The notes: a model not told the origin generated them from the letters alone. Shown: positions 42,609 to 51,094, counted from the stretch's first letter. The stretch is DNA of 64,000 bases from Piscinibacter gummiphilus (GCF_002116905.1 NZ_CP015118.1:4712001-4776000); one strand, 5' to 3'. Numbers and translations: made by a program.

Positions 42609-43052
42609 TCACGGTGCCGCGGCACCGGCTTCGGAGATCGCATAGACGGCACGCGCCTTGGCGATGAGCTTGCCGTCGTGGCGCCGGACCGTGGCCTCGA
42701 TGTGGTACATGCGCCGGCTCTGGTTGACCACCTCCGCCTCGAGGGTCACGGCCCCGTCCTCCGGGAAGCAGGGCCGGAAGTAGCTCACCGACAGCTCCGC
42801 GGTCGAGCAGACCTTGTCGTCCGGCAGCAGGGTCATCGCCGCATGGGCGGTGACGTCGTCGAGCAAGGCGGACAGGTAGCCTCCGAACACGGCCCCGCTC
42901 GAGTTGGCGAAGCGGCCCTCGATGACGTGGGAACACCGCACATGGCCTGCACGGTACGCGTTCACCAGCGGGAGGTTCATGGACTCTCCGCAGCGGGACC
43001 GTTCGTGGGTCCCGGCGATCATGCGGTCGAGCTTGTCGGTCCCTCGGGTCAT
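42609..43052 (-). CDS. Hotdog-fold thioesterase (PaaI/4HBT-like)
   Basis: The 147-aa protein has the hotdog signature GAVFGGYLSALLDDVTAHAAM, with the catalytic acid in LDD, then AELSVSYFRPCFPEDGAVTLEA and strands to AKARAVYAIS. It should hydrolyse an acyl-CoA thioester. ATG 43052 has CAGGAG five bases upstream. Confidence 0.87.
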   Translation of the reverse strand: MTRGTDKLDRMIAGTHERSRCGESMNLPLVNAYRAGHVRCSHVIEGRFANSSGAVFGGYLSALLDDVTAHAAMTLLPDDKVCSTAELSVSYFRPCFPEDGAVTLEAEVVNQSRRMYHIEATVRRHDGKLIAKARAVYAISEAGAAAP

Positions 43053-43092
43053 GAACACTCCTGGTCGTCGGACATGGGTGGGTGCGTGGATG

Positions 43093-43647
43093 TCACTGGG
43101 GTTCGTACCGCAACGACACCGCCCCCGAGCCGAACTCCTTGCGACCCACGAGCTTCAGGTCCAGGTACTTCGACAAGCCGGCGAACGGCGTCGGCCCGTG
43201 GCCGGCCAGCCGGGGGGTCACCACGAACTCGTATTCGTCGATCAGGCCCAGTTCGGCCAGCGCCAGCGGAAGTGTCACGCCGCCGACGAACAGCCCCTTG
43301 CCCGGCTGCTGCTTGAGGGCCCGGACCGCGGTCCCCAGGTCGCCGCGCACCAGCTCCGAGTTCCAGTCGACCCGCTCCAGGGTGCTCGACACGACGTACT
43401 TCTTCGCCGCGTCGATCGTCTCGGCGAAGGGCTTCATCCAGTCGCTCATCCAGTCGGGCCACGCACCCGACGCCGGCCGCCGCCACGCCGACTCCATCAT
43501 TCCGTAGGTGACGCGGCCGAACAGCAGCGCGTCGGCCTGCGCGAGGCGGTCGGCGAAGTGGCGGTGCCGCTCCTCGTCCGCGGTGCCCGCGAGGTGGTCG
43601 CAGCATCCGTCCAGCGTGACGTTGATGGAAAACCGAAGAGGTCGCAT
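43093..43647 (-). CDS. Dihydrofolate reductase-like (RibD C-terminal domain) protein
   Basis: The 184-aa protein is of the stand-alone RibD_C/YyaP type: MRPLRFSINVTLDGCCDH, LLFGRVTYGMMESAW, KKYVVSSTLERVDWN, GLFVGGVTLPLALAELGLID. It is predicted to be a NADPH-dependent reductase of unknown substrate. GGAG lies upstream of the ATG. Confidence 0.88.
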   Translation of the reverse strand: MRPLRFSINVTLDGCCDHLAGTADEERHRHFADRLAQADALLFGRVTYGMMESAWRRPASGAWPDWMSDWMKPFAETIDAAKKYVVSSTLERVDWNSELVRGDLGTAVRALKQQPGKGLFVGGVTLPLALAELGLIDEYEFVVTPRLAGHGPTPFAGLSKYLDLKLVGRKEFGSGAVSLRYEPQ

Positions 43648-43744
43648 GGCGTGCTCCTGGGGTGGTCCGGTGGCCGGAAGCTTAGCGGCATTCGGGCACC
43701 GGCCCTTCCTGCCCCTGGGGCACGCACCCGCGCCCGCGGCCTCG

Positions 43745-44053
43745 TCAATCGCTGCGGCACCGGATGTCCTGACCCGTGCGATGCGCCGCGCCGAAGAATG
43801 CCGCGAGCCGCAGCACCACGGTGGCCAATGGCTTGTTGCCCGCGCCACCGTTCGAGACAAGCAGCTCGATCAGCTCATGCACGAGGCGGTTCGCCCGGGC
43901 CGCGGAGATCCGAGGGTCGTCGTGGAACTCGCGCGCGAGTGCCACCAGCTCGGGATACCGCGCCTCGTCGCCCTGGGCCAGGGGAAAGATGAACTCCTCG
44001 TGGTGGCCGATGCCGTCGCGCCCACCCTCGCCCAGGAACATGTCGAAGGCCAT
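43745..44053 (-). CDS. Hypothetical protein
   Basis: The 102-aa soluble protein starts MAFDMFLGEGGRDGIGHHEE and has two amphipathic helices (RANRLVHELIELLVS and ATVVLRLAAFFGAAH). It lies four bases after the DUF3806 gene, so the two are probably co-expressed. No family recognised. Confidence 0.65.
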   Translation of the reverse strand: MAFDMFLGEGGRDGIGHHEEFIFPLAQGDEARYPELVALAREFHDDPRISAARANRLVHELIELLVSNGGAGNKPLATVVLRLAAFFGAAHRTGQDIRCRSD

Positions 44054-44057
44054 CGGA

Positions 44058-44564
44058 TCACGCGTCCGCGTCGATCTCTCGCCGGATCGACTCGAGCTGG
44101 CTCTGCATCACGTCATAGAGCGACTCGACATCGACGCTCTCGCCCGCCTCCACCCGCTTGGAGATCATCGTTTTCGGGAACACGCGGATGGAGGTCTCCT
44201 TGTAGCGGATCGCGGCGACTCGCCCGTACTCGTCGTCCACCATGCACCAGTCGTAGCCCGCGTTGTTCCGGACGAAGACCCGGCCGAAGGCGACCCCGAG
44301 CGACTGAAGCGAGTAGGTCGCCTCCGGCTCGACCTGCCTCGAATCCAGGACCTTCTGGATCGACCGCAGGTCGTGCAGCTCGCCGGCCAGCTTGCCGACC
44401 CCGCCAGCGGCGCGGGAGAGCTCCTCCGCATGCATCACCTGCAGGGCGAGTTCGCGGAGATCGTCCCTCTTCGGCGCCTCGATGAGGACCGGTCTCTTCG
44501 GCGTCGGCCGTGCCTTCTCGGCGGGGGCTTTCGAGCCAAAGACGGAAGCGAGCAGCTTTTTCAT
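44058..44564 (-). CDS. DUF3806 domain protein
   Basis: The 168-aa protein has a basic N-terminus and then the DUF3806 pattern: LGVAFGRVFVRNNAGYDWCM, VDDEYGRVAAIRYKETSIRV and VESLYDVMQSQLESIRREI. Function unknown; such genes occur often in gene neighbourhoods with SMI1/SUKH-type and SseB-like proteins. It is followed by a small hypothetical gene. Confidence 0.82.
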   Translation of the reverse strand: MKKLLASVFGSKAPAEKARPTPKRPVLIEAPKRDDLRELALQVMHAEELSRAAGGVGKLAGELHDLRSIQKVLDSRQVEPEATYSLQSLGVAFGRVFVRNNAGYDWCMVDDEYGRVAAIRYKETSIRVFPKTMISKRVEAGESVDVESLYDVMQSQLESIRREIDADA

Positions 44565-44597
44565 GTGATGCGTGGAGGTGAGGAGCGCGTTGGCCGT

Positions 44598-45029
44598 TCA
44601 GCCCGCCTTCGGCATCGACTTCGCCGCGATGCGATCGGGCAGCACGCGCTCGATCAGCGCCGTGTCGCAGTACTCCTCGTACCGGACGATCTTCCCGTCC
44701 TGGAAGTGGATCACGAAGACATAGTCGTTGTCGTAGCGCTGGCCGTCGCGCGTGAGGTTCCGGCCCCGGGCCTGGACGACGACGATGTCGCCACCATCGA
44801 TCACGCGGGTGGGCACGGTGGCACGTTCGACGAGGGCGCGGTTCAGCGGGCGGAACACCTCGTCGATCACGGTCTGCTTGCCGGCGAACTCGCCGCTCCA
44901 GGACCCGGTCCCGATGGTGCGCCACACCAGGTCGTCGTGGCACGACTCCCAGAAGGGAACGCCGTTGCCCTTGGCGATTTCATCGAAGATGGCGGTGACG
45001 AGCCGGGCATTGGGTGAAAGGATGCTCAT
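44598..45029 (-). CDS. SnoaL-like (NTF2 fold) protein
   Basis: The 143-aa protein has the polyketide-cyclase-like NTF2 pattern: LVTAIFDEIAKGNGVPFWES, HDDLVWRTIGTGSWSGEFAG, YDNDYVFVIHFQDGKIVRYE, EYCDTALIERVL. Likely a small enzyme or binding protein. Its ATG overlaps the stop of the zinc-ribbon gene (ATGA). Confidence 0.85.
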   Translation of the reverse strand: MSILSPNARLVTAIFDEIAKGNGVPFWESCHDDLVWRTIGTGSWSGEFAGKQTVIDEVFRPLNRALVERATVPTRVIDGGDIVVVQARGRNLTRDGQRYDNDYVFVIHFQDGKIVRYEEYCDTALIERVLPDRIAAKSMPKAG

Positions 45030-45415
45030 GGGAGAGAACCTCGTGATACGGCTTCCGCCTTGCGATCCGCATCCGCCTTCCAGCAGGGATCGCAGAGAAC
45101 CCGTCGTTGATGAATGGACCGTTTCCGGACCTCGCAGGCATCGCGCTGCTGCTCCGCCGTGAACACCGCGGGCGCCGCACACCGCCGGCACCAGTAGTAC
45201 TCGTTGGTGTAGCTCTGGCCCGGCTCGCCGCTGAAGCTCCGCGAGCGTTTGCTCGACTCGGACCATGCCTCCGGGTTCACCGGGACCTTCGGCTCCGAGG
45301 TGCGGTGCCGCCACCGAAGCGCGCACAGCAGGCATCGGCCGCGACTGAAGGCTGAGAACCCGCGGAACGTCGGATCGCCACAGTTCCTGCACCCCGTGCG
45401 GAAGAACAACGTCAT
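45026..45415 (-). CDS. Zinc-ribbon domain protein
   Basis: The 129-aa protein has three Cys pairs: CRNCGDPTF, CLLCALRW and YYWCRRCAAPAVFTAEQQRD with a final CDPC. The last part matches the zinc-ribbon domain found in small bacterial proteins (EYYWCRRC...VLCDPCWK). It overlaps both neighbours by four bases (ATGA at each end), so VOC, zinc-ribbon and SnoaL-like genes form a coupled trio. Confidence 0.8.
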   Translation of the reverse strand: MTLFFRTGCRNCGDPTFRGFSAFSRGRCLLCALRWRHRTSEPKVPVNPEAWSESSKRSRSFSGEPGQSYTNEYYWCRRCAAPAVFTAEQQRDACEVRKRSIHQRRVLCDPCWKADADRKAEAVSRGSLP

Positions 45416-45864
45416 GGGGCGGCACGCTCCGGGAGTTCCTGGGCCAGCCCGATCAGGATTCCTTCCGGCCCGCGGATGTAGCAGAGGCGATACGTGTCTT
45501 CGTACTGGACCACGTCGCCGACCAGGGTGGCGCCGTGCTGCCGGAGCCGGGCCAGCGTCTCGTCGATGTCCTGCACGGTGAACATGACACGCAGGTAGCC
45601 GAGTGCGTTCACCGGCGCCACGCGGTGGTCGGCCACCACAGGGGGTGCGAGGAAACGCGAGAGTTCGAGGCGTCCGTGGCCATCCGGCGTGCGCATCATC
45701 GCGATCTCCACACGCATGTCCTTCAGGCCCGTGACCCCATCCGCCCAGTCCCCTTCGATCGGGGCACGCCCCTCGAGCTCGAGGCCCAGCTCGATGAAGA
45801 AGCCGATGGCCGCCTCGAGGTCGGCCACCACGATGCCGATGTTGTCCATACGCTTGACCGTCAC
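45412..45864 (-). CDS. VOC family protein
   Basis: The 150-aa glyoxalase-like protein has RMDNIGIVVADLEAAIGFFI at the start, FLAPPVVADHRVAPVNALGY in the middle and CYIRGPEGILIGLAQEL at the end. GTG 45864 with GGGAG upstream is favoured over an ATG 22 codons earlier, which lacks a ribosome site. First gene of a coupled trio. Confidence 0.85.
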   Translation of the reverse strand: MTVKRMDNIGIVVADLEAAIGFFIELGLELEGRAPIEGDWADGVTGLKDMRVEIAMMRTPDGHGRLELSRFLAPPVVADHRVAPVNALGYLRVMFTVQDIDETLARLRQHGATLVGDVVQYEDTYRLCYIRGPEGILIGLAQELPERAAP

Positions 45865-46019
45865 GATCGCTCCCTGGGGTCCACGTGCCTGTGTTGGTTC
45901 CCGCGCCTCGACGGCCCGGGGACGTGCCATGGGGTCATCTTAGTGGGCGTCCGGGATCGCCGGCACGGGAGCGCCGATTGCCTCCACGCACGGCGTGTTC
46001 CTCGAACAGGAGAGCCGAC

Positions 46020-46352
46020 ATGGCGAAGTTCATCACGATCGGATATGGCGATGAGGCCGGCTACCAGCGCACGGCCGAGCCCGTGCGCGCGGCAGCCCAC
46101 GCCCAGGACGCCCGGCTGCGCGACAGCGGCGCGTTGATCGGCATCGCCGGCCCCCCGGTGCAGGTCAGAAACCACGACGATGCCGGGGTCCAGGTGACCC
46201 AGGGTGCCTTCCTGCGCAGCGACCTGCCGATCGCGGGGTTCGCCGTGATCGACGCCAAGGACCTGCAGGAAGCCATCGCCCAGGTGTCGAAGTCGCCCTG
46301 CGCGGTTGCGCAGGGGGTCGTCGACGTCTGGCCGCTGCAGGAGATGCCCTGA
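46020..46352 (+). CDS. YCII-related protein
   Basis: The 110-aa protein has the YciI-like fold: MAKFITIGYGDEAGYQRT, then GPPVQVRNHDDAGVQVTQGA and LRSDLPIAGFAVIDAKDLQE. These dimeric barrel proteins are found beside sigma factors or as stand-alone proteins of unknown role. ACAGGAG lies upstream of the ATG. It is one of three plus-strand genes in the right half. Confidence 0.85.
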   Translation: MAKFITIGYGDEAGYQRTAEPVRAAAHAQDARLRDSGALIGIAGPPVQVRNHDDAGVQVTQGAFLRSDLPIAGFAVIDAKDLQEAIAQVSKSPCAVAQGVVDVWPLQEMP

Positions 46353-46413
46353 CCCGACCCCCCTCCCGCAGTCATGGCGCAACGCCGATCCGGGCGTTTC
46401 GAGAGGATGCCGA

Positions 46414-46845
46414 TCAGGCATCGGTGGCATGCCATGCACCCGCCGGCCCGGCTGGCCGGAGGAAGGGCTCGACCAGGTCCTGCTCCGCGGGATGGTTCCT
46501 CGCCACCACGGCCCGTGCCGGTGCCGTGGCACTGAGGTTGATGGCTTCGTGCGGCACACCGGGCGGCACGAAGAGGAAGTCACCCGCCTCGCTGACGACC
46601 TCGTTCTCCAGCGCCGGCCCCCAGCGCGTGAGCACCTTGCCTTCCAGCACGTAGATGCCCGTCTCGTACCCGACGTGGAGGTGCGGGTCGGCCCGCGCGC
46701 CCGGCGAAATCACGACGAGGTGCATCGACAGGCCGGTGGCACCCACCGTGTCGCCCGAGATGCCCACGAAGTACGGCAGGCGCTGCCGGGTCAGGACTTC
46801 GCGGTCGGGCCTCAGGCCTCGTACTTCGCGTGTGGCGTCGTTCAT
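46414..46845 (-). CDS. Cupin domain protein
   Basis: The 143-aa protein has the two cupin motifs: PHLHVGYETGIYVLEGKVLT (metal His residues) and GDFLFVPPGVPHEAINLS. A small-molecule or metal-binding role is likely. GGGGAGGT precedes the ATG, and ACTCTACG/TAGAGT (46904-46911) is 59 bases upstream. Confidence 0.88.
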   Translation of the reverse strand: MNDATREVRGLRPDREVLTRQRLPYFVGISGDTVGATGLSMHLVVISPGARADPHLHVGYETGIYVLEGKVLTRWGPALENEVVSEAGDFLFVPPGVPHEAINLSATAPARAVVARNHPAEQDLVEPFLRPAGPAGAWHATDA

Positions 46846-46950
46846 GGCACCTCCCCGGAGAGGGAATCACCCCGAAATCGGCAACGGCTGCCGATGGGCC
46901 ACTACTCTACGCCATCGACAGGGAACTCCCGCTCATGACGATCGCGACGC

Positions 46951-47310
46951 TCACCTGGACAGGAGGCCGACGAAGAGTGCCAGCAACGAGGCCGACCAGG
47001 ACAGCTTCAGGGCCGAGTCCCTCTGGCCTGCGGAGATCCTGGTCAGCGGGGCCGAGTGCCAGCGCCACACGTAGAACCCCAGGACCGCCACCGTAAACAG
47101 CCAGAAGCACACCGACGACTTGAGGGCCACCGCAAGAAAGCCGCCCGCAGTGAGCATCAGCGCGCTCGCAGCCAGGATGCCGCTCGCGTTGACGACCGGT
47201 ACGGCAACGAGGCCGCCGCACCTCCTGCATTCGGCGGGCGTCCGGATGCTCGATGCCCACTTGTGCAGCCCATGGATACCGGGTTCGTTGCAGTAGGGGC
47301 ATGGGTACAT
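46951..47310 (-). CDS. Zinc-ribbon membrane protein
   Basis: The 119-aa protein has an N-terminal zinc ribbon (YPCPYCNEPG...ECRRCGGLV) and three hydrophobic segments (ILAASALMLTAGGFLAVAL, VCFWLFTVAVLGFYVW, SWSASLLALFVGLL). I start it at ATG 47310 with AGGTGA at good spacing; a GTG four codons upstream is possible. The architecture is that of small sensors or quality-control proteins, but no role is assignable. Confidence 0.68.
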   Translation of the reverse strand: MYPCPYCNEPGIHGLHKWASSIRTPAECRRCGGLVAVPVVNASGILAASALMLTAGGFLAVALKSSVCFWLFTVAVLGFYVWRWHSAPLTRISAGQRDSALKLSWSASLLALFVGLLSR

Positions 47311-47334
47311 GGTCGTCGTCACCTGGGTGTGGGT

Positions 47335-47775
47335 TCAGATGTTGCCGAGAAACGCCTCGGCATCGCCGGCTTCGCATTTCCAGTCCGCGAAGACCCCCGT
47401 GAGCTGGCATCGCGAGCAGTGGCAACCGATGTAGTACCAGCGCACATCGTTGCTGCCGTCGTACAGGGCGACGCCCGACAGCAACTCGAACGCCTCGCCC
47501 CCGCACACGCATTCATGGGCCTCCAGATTCGCCCCATCGGCGTACTGCTCGCCATCGCCCATGAGGTGAAGACTCCCGCAGGCCGTGCAGGTTCGCCGGG
47601 CCACACCTTCGTCCTCATCCGTCTCGAGCTTGAACGTCCTGTTGTTGCAGGCACAAGCGGATGCCGCGAACTTCACCGCCTCGTGCGCATTGAGCTTGCT
47701 GTATCGGCCGACCTCGGTCCGCGTGTCCTCCGGGGTGGTCCCGTACCAGTACTTGCCCTTCTTCTTCAGTGTCAT
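47335..47775 (-). CDS. Cys-rich (multiple zinc-finger-like) hypothetical protein
   Basis: The 146-aa protein has four Cys pairs: SACACNN, TCTACGSLH, ECVCGGEAF and GCHCSRC, separated by about 20-30 residues. It starts MTLKKKGKYWYGTTPED, behind GAAGGAGGACTG. Probably a zinc-binding cytoplasmic protein. No family recognised. Confidence 0.72.
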   Translation of the reverse strand: MTLKKKGKYWYGTTPEDTRTEVGRYSKLNAHEAVKFAASACACNNRTFKLETDEDEGVARRTCTACGSLHLMGDGEQYADGANLEAHECVCGGEAFELLSGVALYDGSNDVRWYYIGCHCSRCQLTGVFADWKCEAGDAEAFLGNI

Positions 47776-47840
47776 CAGTCCTCCTTCACCACAGGGTCAA
47801 CTCCCCAAGTTCACTCGCCCGCGACCGGGCGCGACGGGGC

Positions 47841-48590
47841 TCAGATGTCGGGCTCATCCTGCAGCAGCTGCTCGAGGCGCCGAGGGTAGTGATTGAGAAA
47901 GTCCCGCGTGACGGCGTAGTGCTCGGTGTCCTCGTATGCGACTTCGGTCACCCCCGTCTTGTCCAGCAGGAAGATCTTCGCGTGGGGATACGACAGCAGG
48001 ATCGGCGAATGCGTCGCGATGATGAACTGGGAATGGTCCTCGACCAGCTGGTGGATCGCACTGAGTGCGGCCAACTGGCGATTGGGTGACAGTGCCGCCT
48101 CCGGTTCGTCCAGCAGGTAGATGCCGTTGCCGCGCAGCTTGTTCAGCAGCACGGCCGTGAAGGACTCCCCGTGGGACTGCGAGTGCAACGACTTTCCGCC
48201 GTAGCTGTCGAGGTATCCCGTCCCGTCCATGTAGCTCGCCACGTTGAAGAAGCTCTCGGCGCGGAGAAAGTATTCGTCGCGTGGTTTGGGAATGCCCCGG
48301 ATCAGCCGCAGGTGGTCGTGCAGGGCGGAGATGGCGCCCGCCGACTGGAACTGCACGTTCCTCGTTCCGCCCTCCGGTCCGAAGCCGAGGGCCACGGCGA
48401 TGCCTTCCATGACCGTCGACTTGCCGGCGCCGTTCTCACCCACCAGGAAGGTGACGTTCGGATGGAAGTCGATGCTCTCGATCTCCCGCACGGCGGGGAT
48501 GCTGAACGGCCAGGTGTCGTAGTCCACGTCGGTGTCGTCGTCGGGACGAATCGACGCCCGGATCAGATACGGCTTGGTTCGTCTGGTCAT
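47841..48590 (-). CDS. AAA family ATPase (ABC/SMC-type, stand-alone)
   Basis: The 249-aa ATPase has Walker A VGENGAGKSTVMEGIA (about 52-67), a signature-like SHGESFTAVLLNKLRGNGIY, Walker B LLDEPEAALS and the switch His in FIIATHSPILLSYP. This is the pattern of small AAA_15/AAA_21-type ATPases related to the OLD/RecF-like group. Similar single genes occur in defence and toxin contexts, but no partner nuclease is adjacent. An attC-like palindrome lies directly upstream of its start. Confidence 0.85.
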   Translation of the reverse strand: MTRRTKPYLIRASIRPDDDTDVDYDTWPFSIPAVREIESIDFHPNVTFLVGENGAGKSTVMEGIAVALGFGPEGGTRNVQFQSAGAISALHDHLRLIRGIPKPRDEYFLRAESFFNVASYMDGTGYLDSYGGKSLHSQSHGESFTAVLLNKLRGNGIYLLDEPEAALSPNRQLAALSAIHQLVEDHSQFIIATHSPILLSYPHAKIFLLDKTGVTEVAYEDTEHYAVTRDFLNHYPRRLEQLLQDEPDI

Positions 48591-48606
48591 CTGAAGTGCT
48601 CCGAAC

Positions 48607-48656
48607 ACCTGGCGTTCGACATGGGCGGCCTGCCCGATGGGTGGAAGGGGTCAGGT
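48607..48656 (-). repeat. attC-like site 1
   Basis: Plus strand: ACCTGGC at one end and GTCAGGT at the other, 50 bases apart. Minus-strand left arm reads CCTGACCCCTTCCACCCATC and right arm CCCATGTCGAACGCCAGGT. The DUF4262 stop codon TGA is inside the left core, and the ATPase start lies 17 bases after the right core: cassette organisation. Confidence 0.6.
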
Positions 48657-49547
48657 TGCCGCGGCGACCTGGAACGTGCCCATCGCCGGCTGCCCCGTTG
48701 CACGAAGCGGCGCCCGGGTGCTGTATGCCATGGGGAACACGGCAGCATGCGGCAAACCGAGCTGCTTCAGCGTGGCCTTCACTGCCGCCTTCGAATCCGC
48801 CACGGTGAACAGGACTCGCCCTTCGAGCGTCAGCAGGGCGACCCCATTGAAATCGCCCACCTCACCAAAGAGAACCGCCGGATAGACGAGGCCATTGGCC
48901 AGGCGGACGGCGGCCCCGGCACAGAGGGAAAAACGCTCGTGGATCACGGCCTCGTCGATCGGACGAACCCAGGTCTCGTCCTGCTCGTCGCTGCCCTCTT
49001 CATCCCATGCGAACTCCCAGACGGGATAGGTCTCCAGGTCCTCGACCGACATGTCTTCGACGGGCTTGCGTGTGGCCAGTGTGGGCTTCATGGAAAAGGC
49101 GGGGTTGGACGTGAGGATGGGTTGCCATGACTTGAACCAGGCGCTCGCTTCCGGCTGCCAGGGCCAGACACCCGACGTGTTGGGGTAGACGAGCTGCACG
49201 ACCTCGAAGGACGGCCCCTCGTTGAACCAGAGGTTGTAGCCGAAGTACTCTTCGTAGAACGATGGATCCACCTTCTCGGCCGCGAGGTCGAACCCCTGGA
49301 CGAAGCCCGAATGCATCCTGCCGGGCAAGACGGGCTCACCGGCTCGGACCCTCCGGTTGTATTCGTTCACGACGAAGTGGGCCATCGGTTGCTTGAGTCC
49401 GATGACCACCACTTCGGGAGCCGAAGCACTCTTCGTGATGCCGACGGAGTAGGCGAACGGCGGAAGATCACCTTCCGCGGCGATGTGCAGCACCGAGCAA
49501 CCGTAGGTCTCGATGTCCTGGCGAACCTTGCGATCGAATTCTTCCAC
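48651..49547 (-). CDS. DUF4262 domain protein
   Basis: The 298-aa protein has an N-terminal DUF4262 domain (IETYGCSVLHIAAEGDLPPF, FAYSVGITKSASAPEVVVIG) and an unassigned C-terminal half (from about residue 165). Starts at GTG 49547, with ACTCTACG/TAGAGT (49602-49609) 55 bases upstream. Its TGA stop lies in the left core of attC-like site 1. Function unknown; DUF4262 is frequent in integron cassettes and actinobacterial islands (general knowledge). Confidence 0.8.
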   Translation of the reverse strand: MEEFDRKVRQDIETYGCSVLHIAAEGDLPPFAYSVGITKSASAPEVVVIGLKQPMAHFVVNEYNRRVRAGEPVLPGRMHSGFVQGFDLAAEKVDPSFYEEYFGYNLWFNEGPSFEVVQLVYPNTSGVWPWQPEASAWFKSWQPILTSNPAFSMKPTLATRKPVEDMSVEDLETYPVWEFAWDEEGSDEQDETWVRPIDEAVIHERFSLCAGAAVRLANGLVYPAVLFGEVGDFNGVALLTLEGRVLFTVADSKAAVKATLKQLGLPHAAVFPMAYSTRAPLRATGQPAMGTFQVAAAT

Positions 49548-49601
49548 TGCGAGCCCTGATGTTCAAGGTAGGGTACTGCCTTCGGTCCTGCTCAGGCATC
49601 G

Positions 49602-49655
49602 ACTCTACGACATGGTCACGGGGGACCGATCCGGCGGGCAACGAAGGGGTCAGGC
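49602..49655 (-). repeat. attC-like site 2 (with promoter motif)
   Basis: Minus-strand left arm GCCTGACCCCTTCGTTGCCC contains the kptA stop; the right end is ACCATGTCGTAGAGT. On the plus strand the ends are ACTCTAC and GTCAGGC. The right end coincides with the recurrent TAGAGT motif, so attC remnant and promoter overlap here. Confidence 0.5.
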
Positions 49656-50222
49656 CGCATGCCCGCCCTCGCCCAGCGTCCGCATGTACCGAGGCGGCAC
49701 GGCCGAGGTCAGCCACACGCCGTTCTCCGAAAGGTGGAAGCGATGCCCGTCGCGCTGCATGCCCTTGGCATCCACCACGAGGATGACCGGCCGGCCATGG
49801 CGCGCGCCTACCGAGCGCGCCACCTCGACGCTGGAAGACAGATGCACGTGCTGCCGCGACTGCGAGTTGACGCCGGTCGACAGGATCGATGCGAGGAACC
49901 GGTCTGCCGTGCCATGGAACAGGATGTCGGGTGGCTCCTTCGCCTCCAGCCCGAGGTCGACCTCGACGGAGTGGCCCTGGTTGGCTCGAATGCGCGAGCG
50001 ATCGGCGCTCAAGGCGAAGCGCTTCTTGTCGCTGGTCTCCACGATCTCCTCGACGAGAGCCCGGCTCAGCGCCTGTCCGTGAGCGTTCGCCAGCGAAATC
50101 AGTTCATCGACGTTCGCCCACCCCGAGCCGTCGAGGGTGAGCCCGATGGTCTCCGGCGCATGCCGCAGCACGAGGCTGAGGAACTTGCTGAACTTCTCGA
50201 TCTGCTTGCCTTGGGTTGTCAT
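49650..50222 (-). CDS. kptA: RNA 2'-phosphotransferase (Tpt1/KptA family)
   Basis: The 190-aa protein has the Tpt1/KptA motifs SKFLSLVLRHAPE, RIRANQGHS, LFHGTADRF and HVHLSSSVEVARSVG, with the Arg-His-Arg-Arg active-site set. KptA moves a 2'-phosphate from RNA to NAD+. In bacteria without tRNA splicing the physiological target is unclear; RNA repair or ADP-ribosylation has been suggested. The stop lies inside attC-like site 2, so it looks like a mobile cassette gene. Confidence 0.9.
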   Translation of the reverse strand: MTTQGKQIEKFSKFLSLVLRHAPETIGLTLDGSGWANVDELISLANAHGQALSRALVEEIVETSDKKRFALSADRSRIRANQGHSVEVDLGLEAKEPPDILFHGTADRFLASILSTGVNSQSRQHVHLSSSVEVARSVGARHGRPVILVVDAKGMQRDGHRFHLSENGVWLTSAVPPRYMRTLGEGGHAA

Positions 50223-50243
50223 GGGTTCATTCCCTGCATGGGG

Positions 50244-50639
50244 TCATTCGTTGGCAGACACGCTTCTGCGGCGGCGCGCGGTCGATCCGGCGGCGCCCCT
50301 CCGGACATGGAGCCAGGCGAGGCCGAGAAGACCGGTGATTGAAACGCCCAGGAGCAGACAGCCCCAAAGGCGCGTTGTTCTTGCCGCCTGTTCGCTCTGC
50401 TGCAGCGACCCGGGCACTTCCCGTTCGGTTGCGACCAGCGCCAGGACGGCGAGGGCCTCTGCGAACGATGGGTCCGTTTCCGCGGTGCGACCCGTCTGCA
50501 GATGCCGTTTCGCCAACACGGTGGCCTGCAGCGAGAAGTTCGCTTCCGCCACCGTCTTCGCTCCCAGGAGCGCGCCGAACACGGCGGCCACGGCCAGAAC
50601 CTTGATCACGGTGAGCCCGGAGCCCGATGCAGCGCCCAT
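50244..50639 (-). CDS. Two-helix membrane protein
   Basis: The 131-aa protein has hydrophobic segments at about 8-28 (LTVIKVLAVAAVFGALLG) and 92-112 (LWGCLLLGVSITGLLGLAWL), with a soluble middle and a basic C-terminal tail. It follows another membrane protein gene by four bases, which suggests a joint function. Family unknown. Confidence 0.62.
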   Translation of the reverse strand: MGAASGSGLTVIKVLAVAAVFGALLGAKTVAEANFSLQATVLAKRHLQTGRTAETDPSFAEALAVLALVATEREVPGSLQQSEQAARTTRLWGCLLLGVSITGLLGLAWLHVRRGAAGSTARRRRSVSANE

Positions 50640-50643
50640 GGTG

Positions 50644-51012
50644 TCAGCCCAGCACGAGCTTCGAGGCGACGAACAGACCCGCCACGAGAATGCCCGGGAT
50701 CAGCAAGGCACCGATCGCGGTGATGAAGACACCCCGAACAAACGTCGTTCCCAACACGAAGCGATTCGTGAGGCCGGACACCAGGGCGACGATCGCCAGC
50801 GACAGCAGGCCTTGTGTTTTTCCGAAGAACGCCATCGTCAGGCCGCCCCCGAACACACCCGAGACGCCACCGCCCAGGACACCCGCGATGAGCACGGCGA
50901 AGAAACATGACACCCAATCGTTGCGATCGGCATCCAGCCAGCCCGCCGCCAGCTTGAACGGAAAGACGACGAACACGGTGTAGATGACCACCGCGATGAC
51001 GATCGATTCCAT
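50644..51012 (-). CDS. Small integral membrane protein
   Basis: The 122-aa protein is very hydrophobic, with about four helices; Gly-rich GGGVSGVFGGGLTMAFFG separates them. ATG 51012 has GGGGGAG upstream; a long upstream extension of the frame is non-coding in character. It is co-oriented with, and four bases before, the next small membrane protein gene. Confidence 0.68.
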   Translation of the reverse strand: MESIVIAVVIYTVFVVFPFKLAAGWLDADRNDWVSCFFAVLIAGVLGGGVSGVFGGGLTMAFFGKTQGLLSLAIVALVSGLTNRFVLGTTFVRGVFITAIGALLIPGILVAGLFVASKLVLG

Positions 51013-51094
51013 GAGCTCCCCCTTCTGTTCTTGATGTGATGACTCGCTGATCCTGCCGGTTGCCGATGAGTGCCCGGGAGCACTTTCCGCACGG

